Positions 41,407-52,449 are shown, counted from the stretch's first letter. The stretch is DNA of 64,000 nucleotides from Vavraia culicis subsp. floridensis (GCF_000192795.1 NW_007360618.1:56195-120194); one strand, 5' to 3'. Notes: generated by a model from the sequence alone, not told the origin. Numbers and translations: made by a program.

Positions 41407-42936
41407 TTACATTTTGCTTTTTAGATCCTTCTTCTTCATTCGACTCCCTTTAAAGTAAAACTTGGCCGCTATCAAAACGTGATCGGACGGAAAGTGTATA
41501 CTCGGTAGGCCTACCATCCTATGCACATATTCATTGTCGATGGCTGACAGCGTAGAACACAATATAAGCCGATCATTGTGAAAAATGTAATCGAGAACGC
41601 CTTTGAAATGTGCCGTGAAATTTGTAAGTTCCAGTTCCTGTTCTCCGTACGCATCTTTAACACATAAACCGTGCGAAAAACCGTCTGTACTGAACGGCTT
41701 GTAGTTGTAAAGAGAAAAGTCTATATTGAAGGGGTATATACGACCGTTAACGATCAAATCGTACACAGCCGAGTTCTTCATTGAGTTGAAATCTCCTAGC
41801 AATATTATTCCGGCCATGGGATATTTTTCTTTGAACTTGTGCACCGCTTCAATCAATATTATTGTCTGAAAAAGCTTAACATCCTTGTAATCTGGGTTCC
41901 AATGGATATGTGCATTGGAAATGATCAGCAATCCCCCGTTAGTTTTCTCAAGAACTGTTATCAGTACTATATTGTCTTTTCCCGAGTTTCTGTTCATAAT
42001 ATCCTCGTTTTTGCAAAATCTTTCGTCGGTAAACACCAGATCAGAAAACTTCACACATTGCTGGTCTATAAGTGTAAATTTGTGCCTTTTCCAAAATGTT
42101 GCACAGCCATCCACACTCATCTTCTGACTTTCTGGTAGCGATTGTGAACGGCCAGATGGATAGAATAACGAATCGTAATTGCATCGATGGTCTAGCTGGT
42201 CTTTAAAATTTTCTATAAACGAATACGTCTCCATTTCCTGTATGCCCAGAATATCCAAATTGTACGAAACTATCTCCTGAAAAATCATCTCTTTTCTATT
42301 CTCCCAGTGTAACACCCATGAAGGCACGTATCCGAAAAGCTGTGACGTGGCGTAGTGCGGGCTGAGAATGTTGTACGATGCCACTGAGAGCAACTCGCCC
42401 ATTCCCTCCGTTTTGTTATGATAATCCACCCATGTTCTATCAAGCGGCACGGGATATGATGTATTATGCTCTCTACAAAAGTGTATTACGCTTATCCCAC
42501 CCTTGCCCTGGTAAAGTGTAGCAAATGGTTCTAAGAGAGGGTTGTTGTCGATTGAAAACGTTTCTAGTTGGTATAACGTCCCCAGTTCCATCGGTATGAA
42601 ACTCAGAAAATTGTCATCCAACTTGAGCACCTTCAGCTTTATCATTCTTCCTAGCTCTTTCGGCAGAAAAGTCAGCTTGTTATCGCTTATATCCAGAACC
42701 TCCAAATTAGAGAGCTCTGTGATGCCTTTTGGGATGAATGTCAGCTCATTATTCTGCAGATGGAGCTCTTTCAAAAATCTTAAGGTAAACAGGCATTTTG
42801 ATAGGAATTTAATACCCTGTGACACTAAATCAAGTCCATACCACTCGTCTTTCTTCGTTGACCTCGTAATATTTCTATACCTCTGTGGAGTTCTAGTCTT
42901 TTGGTTTTTTTTCTTGGGTGTTGAAACATCCAGCAT
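41407..42936 (-). CDS. CCR4: CCR4 deadenylase: LRR plus EEP nuclease (509 aa)
   Basis: Catalytic subunit of the CCR4-NOT complex, which shortens poly(A) tails and starts mRNA decay. From the ATG at 42936 (CCC six bases before), a short basic N-terminus is followed by about four leucine-rich repeats (residues about 50-145, with LKELHLQNNELTFIP and LEVLDISDNKLTFLP). These bind the NOT scaffold. The endonuclease/exonuclease/phosphatase domain fills the rest: SVASYNILSP, LDILGIQEMET (metal-binding Glu), IILLGDFNSM (Asp and Asn) and PSDHVLI (catalytic Asp-His). This LRR-EEP order is specific to CCR4. The Gln-rich N-terminus of yeast CCR4 is missing. Confidence 0.97.
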   Translation of the reverse strand: MLDVSTPKKKNQKTRTPQRYRNITRSTKKDEWYGLDLVSQGIKFLSKCLFTLRFLKELHLQNNELTFIPKGITELSNLEVLDISDNKLTFLPKELGRMIKLKVLKLDDNFLSFIPMELGTLYQLETFSIDNNPLLEPFATLYQGKGGISVIHFCREHNTSYPVPLDRTWVDYHNKTEGMGELLSVASYNILSPHYATSQLFGYVPSWVLHWENRKEMIFQEIVSYNLDILGIQEMETYSFIENFKDQLDHRCNYDSLFYPSGRSQSLPESQKMSVDGCATFWKRHKFTLIDQQCVKFSDLVFTDERFCKNEDIMNRNSGKDNIVLITVLEKTNGGLLIISNAHIHWNPDYKDVKLFQTIILIEAVHKFKEKYPMAGIILLGDFNSMKNSAVYDLIVNGRIYPFNIDFSLYNYKPFSTDGFSHGLCVKDAYGEQELELTNFTAHFKGVLDYIFHNDRLILCSTLSAIDNEYVHRMVGLPSIHFPSDHVLIAAKFYFKGSRMKKKDLKSKM

Positions 42937-44141
42937 GTCAAAGGGTGCGCTAATTTGCAAAATATTAAGAAATTAAAAAGATTACGCGTAGTAAACAAAG
43001 AAAGGAAAGGAGCGGGACATGTCAACAAATCACATATTGCTCATTAATGAAATAAATAGCAATAGTTGAGATGATGTCTATGCTCTATCTATGAAAAGAA
43101 ATTGTAATCAATTATGTTTTAGATTTAGTCTTTTGCAAACAAAAAAGTTCTTTCATGGTGAAGCAAGGAGTAACGAGTAATAGGTAAACTTAGTTTAATA
43201 AAAACGTTCTTCTAAAACAAATATATCTACTCATGTAAAGGAATAGTTTAGTAGTATAATGGAACAGTTTCTGAGCAGTTAGGGATAGTGAAACAAAGTT
43301 GATAATGACTGTAGGTTCTGTTTCATTTCATTAAGAACATAACGATGGATCTATGTAAGCTGATTAGCAGTAAATGTTGGTAAATTTGTGATCAAATTAC
43401 AGCTCTCAAAATATCACCACAATAACCAAAAAGGAAAGTAATATAAATTACACTCACCTAGACAGGATAAAAAACGAGTAATCATGGTTAACATATCACA
43501 AAATACAACTATTTAGCAATTACCACTGTTTTTCCATCGTTACATGCTAACTTGCGAAGTATGATAGGTGTGTTGAAAAAATTTTAGCGCAAAAAGTGCT
43601 TGTGGCGGTGCAAGCTGTGCTTAAACACAATAAAACGTGCTAGATTTTTTCTTAACAATACTAAAGATTGTATTGTTTGAATGGCATATAATAGCAACTA
43701 ACAACAAATTGCTAAGCATTTCGATCCTAGGGTGTATAACAAACTATCAAAATACGAAGTATGTGTTTTATTTTGATTTGTAGACAGTGATGTATGAAGA
43801 AATATGGTTACAACACTTACATAAGAGATTTTTCTGGAATAGGTGCCTTGTACTTGTGCGCAGTAATACCTCTTAACCATAGAACAAGAAGTAAGTACAA
43901 AATTCGACAAGGTTATAATGATGTGTTCGATTGTTTCAGGAGCATTTTTTGATCCATCAACATGCTTTTCGTCGGGTTATGTGTATCATACAATAAAAAA
44001 CATAGACAATACCAATAAGAGCAGTTTATGATATCATTGAAATTATTACTACGTAAATACGTCAGATGGATGGCAAAAACGGCTAATGATAGAGACATAA
44101 ATTTATGTGTTGGTCGTTTTGAGCAGTATATGAAAGACTAT
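42937..44141. other. 1.2-kb intergenic, no gene recognised
   Basis: The start of the AT-rich block. Only short frames (43698-43910, 43913-44098, both minus) without a start motif. Confidence 0.5.
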
Positions 44142-44504
44142 TCAAAAAAAATCATAGCATAGCTTCTTCATATTAAGATGCTTCCATTGCAATATAATCA
44201 TCCACTTTCCACTGTATACCCGTCCCCAAACCATTATTCTGGTATCCATAGGTATAAATTCATCATAAAATGCATAGCAATAGATCGTAGAATCAAAAAC
44301 GATGTAATAATTCTTTTTTTTCACGCACACCGTTATTAGAAACAATCTAATAGAATCATCAGCAAATTTTAGAAAATTGAATACCACCTTTGTTCTTGGA
44401 CGGGGATATCTGTTCAACGTAAGAGAATCTTCCAATATTGTCGATAATTCTGAAATCAGCAGGCTCAACTTTTTTTTCATTCTCCTTGTGAGCGGTTTTC
44501 GCAT
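44142..44504 (-). CDS. possible small protein (about 120 aa), unrecognised
   Basis: A frame opens at a GTG (44570); the first ATG is at 44504. The basic N-terminus is followed by alternating hydrophobic strands (IRLFLITVCV, YYIVFDS, TRIMVWGRVYSG, MIILQWKH) that could fold as a small beta barrel of OB type. No start motif precedes it and no family is recognised. The isolated position in AT-rich sequence lowers confidence. Confidence 0.35.
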   Translation of the reverse strand: MRKPLTRRMKKKLSLLISELSTILEDSLTLNRYPRPRTKVVFNFLKFADDSIRLFLITVCVKKKNYYIVFDSTIYCYAFYDEFIPMDTRIMVWGRVYSGKWMIILQWKHLNMKKLCYDFF

Positions 44505-45143
44505 ATTTTTTGTTTTATGACTCTTGACAAAAGGCCTGACTCGCCAATGAACAGATTGCGTTTTAACCACATACGTTCAAAGTCGTTGTGAATAATGGTG
44601 TGGCAGGGATTATATATGTGCAATGAAATGTTTACATATGGCAATTAAACAACGTACAAACAAAATAGGAAAATTTACATAAATGCGTATTTGTCAAAGT
44701 GCCTCGATTACATTTTATCAGATGTACTCGTAAAGCACATGATCAACTGATTTGACAAAATTGCCTTCTCATGATCTATCCACGAGTGAAAATACAAATC
44801 TAATGGAAATAAATAAAATATTTTGGAACAACAGCGCAACAAAATAGGCCCACAAACATTTTCATAAAAAGAATCACAAATAAATTTTACGTATATTTAT
44901 CCAAAAACAGCAATTTTCATGTTGTTCAGAATTTCTCCTACCATCGCAATTTCACAATATTATATGTTCAACACCATTATTTACGAGTTATGTTAAGTTA
45001 CTGCAAAATTAGAACATATGATAGCTTTCTGACTATAAAACAGATCATAATATATCGTGTTGATATCTTTGTTTCCAAATTTTGGTCAATTATCAAATTA
45101 TTTGATTGTTTCATATTATGAGTTTTCATTGAAGAAGTAAACA
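44505..45143. other. intergenic, AT-rich, no gene recognised
   Basis: Nothing supported. No CCC run close to the ERO1 ATG at 45144. Confidence 0.5.
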
Positions 45144-45956
45144 ATGCTATATCCTCTTTTCATCTTAAAAGGTTGCTTGACTGCTGTTACCGATATTGCC
45201 AGGTCCGTTAAACCCTACATCAAAGAACTTTCTCGCCAGGAGAATTTTTGCAATGTCCATGTCAATGTCTTTGACCCGTGTGAAATTGAATATTTGCGAC
45301 GGTATTGTCTGAAAAAACATTGTATTAATACATTGACACGTGCAGATGACAAAATAAGCTTGTTAGCTAATCCAGAAACACATACTGGATACCGATACGG
45401 GGCTTCTGATATATGGAAGCATATATATGCCATAAGCGATGACTTGTTCTACAGGAAAATCGTAAATGGTCTGAAATTCTCCATATTTGTCCATATTTGC
45501 CGTTACTATGTGAAGATAGACGAAAAATACTTTGTAAACACCAGTTTTTTTTTCAAGCATTTTCGGAAAGCGGATTATGAAGACTTTCTTTGGCTCTTGA
45601 GATTGATTTATTCTGCTTTTGCAAAACTTGATCTGAGTAAACTAAAACTGGAAGAAAAGGAAAGGCAACTTGTGACACAAATGAAAAATATTTTGAACAT
45701 TAATGACAAGCAAGTACTTAATACACGACTCATAAATAATATTCATGTATGCTTAGATGTAGTTAATTGTGTATCATGTGACAAATGTAAGTTATGGGGA
45801 AAAATTCAGTTTGCCGGTTTGATAACAGCTATAAAAATACATAACAATACATTTGATAACAAATTTGACGAGTTTGTTTTTTTGGTAAATCTTATGACCA
45901 GGTTAACAGTCACTGCAAATGCAACAAGTAGATTTTTTGATCATAGGAAGCGATAA
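45144..45956 (+). CDS. ERO1: ERO1-like thiol oxidase, minimal form (270 aa)
   Basis: FAD enzyme of the ER lumen that oxidises PDI and so drives disulfide formation. Signature parts are all present: the shuttle pair Cys55-x4-Cys60 in RYCLKKHC, LLANPETHTGYRYGASDIWK (FAD/active region), FYRKIVNGLKFSIFVHIC, and the active-site CxxCxxC at Cys209/212/215 in NCVSCDKCKLWGK, followed by the FAD-contacting GLITAIKI segment. At 270 aa it is half the length of yeast ERO1 (563 aa), with loops removed. The N-terminus MLYPLFILKG is hydrophobic but short for a signal peptide, so targeting is unclear; a missed upstream exon is possible. No CCC motif precedes the ATG. Confidence 0.92.
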   Translation: MLYPLFILKGCLTAVTDIARSVKPYIKELSRQENFCNVHVNVFDPCEIEYLRRYCLKKHCINTLTRADDKISLLANPETHTGYRYGASDIWKHIYAISDDLFYRKIVNGLKFSIFVHICRYYVKIDEKYFVNTSFFFKHFRKADYEDFLWLLRLIYSAFAKLDLSKLKLEEKERQLVTQMKNILNINDKQVLNTRLINNIHVCLDVVNCVSCDKCKLWGKIQFAGLITAIKIHNNTFDNKFDEFVFLVNLMTRLTVTANATSRFFDHRKR

Positions 45957-46979
45957 AACAACCAAAAATAAAGTACGATTATCATGTTTTGTATATTGTG
46001 AACGGTTTTCATATCATCACTGGTATCACAGCTTGTGGTTGTTGGCTGATATAAAATTATTTAAATCATTAACTTCCTATTTCACGTTAAATAAAACATT
46101 CTTTAGAGCATATGAATACTTTAGACGTAAAATTTGAAGCTGATTTTGATCCTAAGGACTAGTCGTATAAACCAGCAATTTTCTGCTATGAGCATGAAGA
46201 TCTTATTGTAGTAAGATCATAACAGCAATTATATTTATAACTTTATATTTCATCAAACCACAATAAAGATGTTGTCAAGCGTTATGTACGCCCGTACTAC
46301 TATGAAAATTTTGTTACAGAATAAAATTACAAATGGTAATCATTGGTTGGCTTAATATGATTCTTCATCAGGCAAAAAAATAACTTTTAACCTTTCCTCT
46401 AACCCAAATATCGCAACATGATCTATTCAGCAAAAATTATCATTACAAAAGTGTCTAATTTAGTACATAAAGCTTACATACCCCGTGAAACTTTGGAAGT
46501 TATCACAAAATATGTTAATTTATAACCTAAGCATTTTTAGCACAGCAAATTCTTCAATTGTTAAAGAAGAATTGGTTATATCTTGGGATTTTTTCTAATT
46601 CTGTCTAGTTACCACCTTAAACCATACATATCTGACGTGTTAAGCACTTATCATGGCCTCAGAGGCCTTTTATTAGTGGGCTGATCCTATGGTTATCTAA
46701 ATCGACCATTTCAATTTGCCGGTCAACAACAGCAACATTTTCAGGGATCTGATGATGTTGTCACCGAGTTATAGAACAATGATGTGATTGCTGTGCAACG
46801 GAAAGCACAATAAAGCGCAATACAAAACGAAATCACAAATAATTGGTAAGTAAATCTCCTGCCATTTGGTACACAATGGAGCCTCACTTAGATGTAGGAT
46901 GGATTAGTAGGGTACCACACGTATATAACGTAGGAAACAACAGATAAACATCACAATTTGCTTAAAAACCAAATTTTAA
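45957..46979. other. intergenic, hairpins but no gene recognised
   Basis: Two perfect small hairpins: GATCTTA/TAAGATC at 46199-46218, and GGCCT-CAG-AGGCC at 46655-46667 followed by TTTT. The second could end a short RNA, but no promoter boxes were found. A 72-codon frame at 45919-46137 overlaps the ERO1 end and is judged chance. Confidence 0.5.
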
Positions 46980-47483
46980 TCAGTAATGCCTCAGTGCATA
47001 TATGACTGTTCTGTCTGTCAACGTCTTATACGCATTTTCCATGTTTTTGAAATCATCCTGCAGAAAATCACACTTTCTTTCAAGCATCACCTTCTCAATT
47101 TGCACTGTTCCTCCATTTTTTACCTCGGTCATCCTGCATTGTACTTCAGCTGGGTAACAAAGATCAAAAATCCATCTTTCCTGCACATTCCTATTAATAC
47201 CCTTTGAGAGCCTATTGTATATTGGTTCTCTAACACAGAAAATATTATAATTCTTGAATATATTAGCCAGATTCTTCTTGAATGAGGTAAAATTCTGGTG
47301 TATGATGTCCAACACTTTTATTGGCATCACAATTATCATCGCTGCTTGTGTTTCCTCTTCATTATCTTGCACCATTTGTATTTTGATGTTTTCTAGGCTG
47401 TCCTTCACCTTGTCATTCATTTGCGTAGAGAACAGAGAATGTATTAGGTTAGAGACCTTCTTTTCAGATGTGGTTTGTGACAT
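46980..47483 (-). CDS. RPS7: 40S ribosomal protein eS7 (167 aa)
   Basis: Component of the small subunit body. The layout of eS7 can be followed throughout: an N-terminal helix (LIHSLFSTQMNDKVKDSLEN), the AAMIIVMPIKVLDIIHQNF strand-helix matching the family's KAIIIFVPVPQLKSFQKI, a central basic loop (RLSKGINRN, much shortened), then DLCYPAEVQCRM (family DLVFPSEIVGKR) and the closing FKNMENAYKTLTDRTVIY helix and strand (family VYKKLTGKDVNFEF). It is about 25 residues shorter than yeast or human eS7. CCCC lies four bases before the ATG at 47483. No intron is needed to build the protein. Confidence 0.92.
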   Translation of the reverse strand: MSQTTSEKKVSNLIHSLFSTQMNDKVKDSLENIKIQMVQDNEEETQAAMIIVMPIKVLDIIHQNFTSFKKNLANIFKNYNIFCVREPIYNRLSKGINRNVQERWIFDLCYPAEVQCRMTEVKNGGTVQIEKVMLERKCDFLQDDFKNMENAYKTLTDRTVIYALRHY

Positions 47484-48778
47484 TGTAGGGGCGAAAATTT
47501 TTTCAAATTTTTTTGCTGTGTATAAATTACACCTTGCTGAGTCACCGGTTCAGATAGGTATTCCTACTCGAAGACGCAAATGGATGATAAGAATTATTCA
47601 TATAGCACTCGATCATTAGGTAAAAAATGAAATGGCTAAGATGTTGCTTTTTGCATAATTTTGTGGGGTATATCTCCAGACCAAATGTTCAAAGGTAATC
47701 GAGCATAATACACTAGCAATATGTGGTGTGTTTAATAGTTTTAATGAGTAATCCGATAAAATTTTCATGAACTTGTAAAATGTGCAGCAGTTATTTCAGT
47801 TATTTTCATTAGATAGAGATCAATAACACATAAGAAGATGTCATGGATCTCTTGTCTTACTGGTCGTAGGGTCTATTTTTAGATGATCAAAGATGCATTT
47901 TCTGCAATATGCTAAAAATGTATTGTTCTCAAGAATGATTTGGTGAGAAAAATCATCGCTTAGAAGAATATATCATTGGTTAATGGTTGTCATAATTAGT
48001 CTCAATGCACCGAAAAATATGTTTAATTGGCTCATATTGAATGTAAGATAGAATGTGAACCGATTTTTATAAGGTAAATGGATTTGTTATTATCTACTAG
48101 CACAGCGAACTTGATGTAAGTAAAGACGGTAGTTATATTCACAGCCACAATAATGTTTAATGTGTGTATGCAATTGACCAGCAAAAAAAGCATCTTTGTC
48201 ACTAAAAGTCGTTTAATTAATAGTAAAAGGTATTCTACAGCCAAAAGGTTGCAATGTCATTCGACTCCCATTTATGGCGTGTTTCTTATCGATGTTGGCA
48301 GACTGATAGTAGTTCCAACACCAAGGGCCTTTAAAGTTTTGTGAGTCGTCAAAATATTCACTTGGACATACCAAAGCTTCTCTGCAATAATAACAGTGAT
48401 GCAAAGGAGAGTATGATCCATTATGCAGATATTTATAGCTATGATTCCACCCACATACAAATATTTGAAAAGCATTTAATCAATTTTTTAACAATCTCAA
48501 TGGAAGAATTTACGAATTCTCGCGAAACAGATTTCGCAATTAAAATACGTTCCAGGGCACGAAGCGTGGATTATATATCAAGTCACTGTACACAGATGTT
48601 TGAACACATCAAACGATAATATATCACAATAGCATGATCTGTTTATACTCCATACGTCATCTGCCAACCCTGTATTACCTTGATCAATAAAGACTGTGAA
48701 CAATAACTGCCACAAATCAATATCCAAGAAAAAAAGGAGAGTGAGCCAACATCAATACATCAAAATACAACTTAAGTT
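47484..48778. other. 1.3-kb intergenic, AT-rich, no gene recognised
   Basis: The plus-strand frame 48341-48619 opens with GTG, has its first ATG at 48413 and no recognisable content. Overlapping minus frames are equally weak. Confidence 0.5.
47488..47491 (-). promoter_or_regulatory. CCCC start-proximal motif of eS7
   Basis: CCCC on the minus strand, four bases before the eS7 ATG. Confidence 0.6.
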
Positions 48779-50773
48779 TTATTTATAGAGTTCCCAAATA
48801 ACTCTCTCTTCATCATACTCATTTGACCATTCATATCGCATCTTGACGGATTTAAATCGCGTTGAAAAAAACTCATCGAGACAACCGATCATTTTTCTAG
48901 GCATTATATCATTCATATCATTGATAATTAGAATTTCTAGCCTATTGAATGTCATGAAAATATTCTCGATGAGAACATTCAACTCCATTCCTTCATTTCG
49001 CTCAAATGATTCCGGATGTCTGCCCACATTCCATCTATAACGATACAATCCATCTTTTATCACCAATTTCTTTACGTTTGCGAATTGTGCAAGGCTAAGA
49101 TGTGCCATAAATTCAATTAACTTCGGAAAATCTCCATCTGCGTGAATACATAGCATTTCTAATCCTGACTGCGCTAAATTTCCATGATCAGGACTTGACA
49201 TGTGCCTACCATTTTCTAAGAACTGTATATCGGTGCTAATACATGATAACTCTACCAATTTACTGTTTACGTGAAATACCTTCACTTGCTTATAACGATT
49301 TATCAGCGTTATCAATTCCTTAAATGGCAGATAAGAACTGATGAAGAGATCCTCCAATAAATCTTCTAAACCACATTGTTGCAACAAAAGTTTATGATTA
49401 TTATCCTCATAAGCAATCAGCTCCACTTTGAGACATTTTAACGCTTGCTGCTCATTTATCATTTGAATGAGTGCTCTATCTGCACGCCAACACTTAATTT
49501 TCAGTGATTTTAACCCTTTCATATTTACTATACTGATGCGATTATTCTTCAGCTCTAAATCACAATCGCTAGCATCAATTTCCAAAACTTCAAGGGCAAC
49601 AAAGTCTATACCAAAAATGTCAACAGCATCAAAATAATGTTCACAAGTGGAATAAGTTAACATCAAATGTTTAAGTCTCTTTTTGTTGATTGTCTTCAAA
49701 AATTTGACTGCGAGCCTTACGTCCAATATTTCAATTGATAAATACTCTAATCTAACCCTAGAACACCGAGAAGACACGAACAGCGGTTTTTTTCTTAACC
49801 TATGCAATGATGCCTGCCGTGGATCGATTATTTTTTTGTTCCTAAGCACAACATTCACATATCGACCCGAGTTTACTGTCAGAGTACGTAGATTTATACA
49901 GTTACTCAGTTCAATGATAATTGTTGCATAGTGCGATTGACATATGGTTTGTGATTTTATGTCTTCAATATATATACTGCACATGTCGAAGCAGACTGCT
50001 TTATATGATTCTCCAAATGCTAACTTAATTTTTTTCGGCTGTTTCTCAGTACCTTCTGAAGTGAGAAAAATACATTCGGTAAAACTCAGATTTTCCAGTG
50101 CTGTATTACTTATTTTCTCTAAAAATTCATCAGCAACTATCATACGGATAATTGTTAGCGTTCGTAATTTTGGAGTTTTTTCAATATTTATAAAATCTTG
50201 CACTGTTCTATGAGGTTCATAGATCCGATCTGTATATTCATGCGTCAAGTTATGAAGATATAGATCAGTAATGAAATAAAATTGCTGTATCATATCTCTG
50301 AGATCAGATAAATCTTCCAACAACCTACGAACAACAATTTTCAAGAACATAATACGGTATTTTGCAAAAATACATTTCACCATCTCAATGCTCGTCTTGT
50401 CAATAGAAACATTCAATCCTCCCGGTGGCTCTGTGCTGTCCTCTTGCTTAACAGAAAAATGCAAACCAAACCTCATAGTCTCGTAGACAAATCGTACTGT
50501 CTTTGGAAGCTCGTGATAAAAGGTTTGCAAGTTCTTGTATACACCCATTTTTGCATCCTCACGGAGTATTCTGTCGTTTAGAATCTTGAGGTATTCTGCA
50601 ATGAGAGCATGTCTGTCATCCGATTCTTGCTCTGACTCATCTTGCACGTACCCCGGATTATCCATATATTCTTCGTCTGGGTACACACATCCTGAGCTGA
50701 TACTGTTTTCCTTACTATCCGTGTTGGTACATAAGAAGTGATGGATCAGCAATATGTTACTGAAAAAAATCAT
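48779..50773 (-). CDS. secreted leucine-rich-repeat-like protein (664 aa)
   Basis: The ATG at 50773 is directly preceded by CCC; a GTG three codons upstream was discarded. Residues 1-17 (MIFFSNILLIHHFL) form a signal-peptide-like stretch followed by a short acidic, Ser-rich region. The rest shows irregular leucine-rich spacing: recurrent phrases such as LRTLTIIRMIVADEFL, LRTLTVNSG, LKHLMLTYST, LEVLEIDASDCDLELKNN, LKSLKIKCW, LEMLCIHADG and LEILIINDMND, each starting a strand about 25-60 residues apart. This looks like a degenerate LRR solenoid. Expanded families of secreted LRR proteins are known in some microsporidia and are suspected surface or host-facing proteins, which is inference here. 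No transmembrane segment follows the signal. Confidence 0.85.
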   Translation of the reverse strand: MIFFSNILLIHHFLCTNTDSKENSISSGCVYPDEEYMDNPGYVQDESEQESDDRHALIAEYLKILNDRILREDAKMGVYKNLQTFYHELPKTVRFVYETMRFGLHFSVKQEDSTEPPGGLNVSIDKTSIEMVKCIFAKYRIMFLKIVVRRLLEDLSDLRDMIQQFYFITDLYLHNLTHEYTDRIYEPHRTVQDFINIEKTPKLRTLTIIRMIVADEFLEKISNTALENLSFTECIFLTSEGTEKQPKKIKLAFGESYKAVCFDMCSIYIEDIKSQTICQSHYATIIIELSNCINLRTLTVNSGRYVNVVLRNKKIIDPRQASLHRLRKKPLFVSSRCSRVRLEYLSIEILDVRLAVKFLKTINKKRLKHLMLTYSTCEHYFDAVDIFGIDFVALEVLEIDASDCDLELKNNRISIVNMKGLKSLKIKCWRADRALIQMINEQQALKCLKVELIAYEDNNHKLLLQQCGLEDLLEDLFISSYLPFKELITLINRYKQVKVFHVNSKLVELSCISTDIQFLENGRHMSSPDHGNLAQSGLEMLCIHADGDFPKLIEFMAHLSLAQFANVKKLVIKDGLYRYRWNVGRHPESFERNEGMELNVLIENIFMTFNRLEILIINDMNDIMPRKMIGCLDEFFSTRFKSVKMRYEWSNEYDEERVIWELYK

Positions 50774-50776
50774 GGG
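50774..50776 (-). promoter_or_regulatory. CCC start-proximal motif of the LRR-like gene
   Basis: CCC abuts the ATG at 50773 and decides it over the in-frame GTG upstream. Confidence 0.6.
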
Positions 50777-50947
50777 ATCCACAGAATTCTTTCCTTTTAT
50801 AGTTTTAAATTTGCAAAAATAGTGATTTAATCCATTCTTATCGGTACGTACTTTTAGTTCATCTTACATGTGAACAGTCATGTGATTAGAGGAGAATGCC
50901 AGCACTAAATTATGATCTTTTTGATATTAACAATGATGCTGCTCACA

Positions 50948-50967
50948 NNNNNNNNNNNNNNNNNNNN
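50948..50967. other. assembly gap (20 N)
   Basis: Twenty N bases. The true distance between the flanks is unknown, and the round number suggests a placeholder for a scaffold join. Confidence 0.98.
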
Positions 50968-52449
50968 AATATCACTGCATTACTTTTCCTGTTATCATTT
51001 CTACTCCAAATGAATTTCTTATCATCAAATCAATTTGAGCAAATGTTGAACATAAATGTCATCAATGTTGATCAGCTATTGTTACGTAAAATGTCACCTG
51101 CATTTGTTTTTTGAATGTTGTAACTACTTAAAGCACTGTTTGAAAGTATTTTTTTACCAGTTGCTGAACAAACCGGTTGTAATGATTAGTACTCGTCTTC
51201 TTTATGTTATTTTTACACAATATTATAATCATGCAATGTGCTAGTATTCTCATAATAATCATGAGATGATATTTTGTTGCCATTTCACAATCGGTATCAC
51301 GTGTTGTAGAGCCATGACACAATTGTTACTAAACTGGTATTTAATTAGAAATATTCTATCGTAATAACATATTTACATATGGTTGTTGACTAGGAATGAG
51401 CGCCAATCACCGTAGTTTGGATGACAATGTTGCATCTTTTTGACAGGCAATAAGAAAAATTGTAAATGATAGTAATATAAAAATATTAAATGTGGTATTA
51501 TAGTCTGAACAATCTAATTGGCATTTATTATGCAAATATTTGTGTGGTTTTGAAAAAATTTTACAGCACTGCTGTTTTCTCTCAAATTGATATGCTATCA
51601 GCAAAAAGAAGAAAAAGATGTACCAATATATTGAGAGACGGTGTTGAAGCTAAACAAAGCTAAAAAACGATACAATGCAGAGCAGCATCCTAAGTCTAGG
51701 GATAGTTATGGCAGTGCTAGTGTTGCAAACCAACATGAGGAATGGTGGCTGAGTGACGAGATTGATTTCTATTTACAACAGTACATGATTCGAATTCCTC
51801 TATGCAACATTTTTGTGTTAATCTTTGAAGCCTTCAGATCACAAAACGACAAAGCGTGATAATGGTGAACAGGCTCGAAAAATAAAATGTGTCACTGCGG
51901 AATGTCCACTAACAAAGAATCTACGTGTATTTTATTGTCTTTTAACTATTTGATAATTTATAATCATGGCACTTATCGAAGTTATACTTCGTGTTATTGG
52001 CACATGTCATGTTCAAATATCGCATAAGACACAATTTCCATGCAATATACGTTGTCTGAGGTATCCTGGGTACCAAATCACACGAATTTATGTTGTCATA
52101 ATGAACCTATCCTATTGTCAAACTACTGTTATATTCGTAATAGAAACACGATCGATAATAAGTCCTAATGATATTTGTAATTGACCAAACCTGCTTTTTT
52201 CATTTTCTTATATGTAATTCCGCTGATAGATGTATTCACGGCTTCAGAAGAATACTTGGATATCCTAAAACTGTCCACGATTAAATGATAATTGTTAAAT
52301 GAACAATTTACTGTGTAAAACAATCAAAAAAGATCGATGTATGATCGTACAGGGACAGGAGCACCTACTTTAATAAACATTTCGTCAGCTATTACAAATC
52401 AAATTGTAACTTTAAATTAATCAGCTTCAAGAAACAACAGTACCAAGAA

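Larger units (their letters stand above)
50774..52449. other. 1.7-kb intergenic with assembly gap
   Basis: Contains the 20-N gap. A short plus-strand frame at 51641-51859 has a stretch (EWWLSDEIDFYLQQYM) loosely like the start of a ULP1-type protease domain, and may be a relic. The frame 50896-51114 crosses the N run and cannot be judged. The frame 51966-52184 has no support. Confidence 0.5.
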
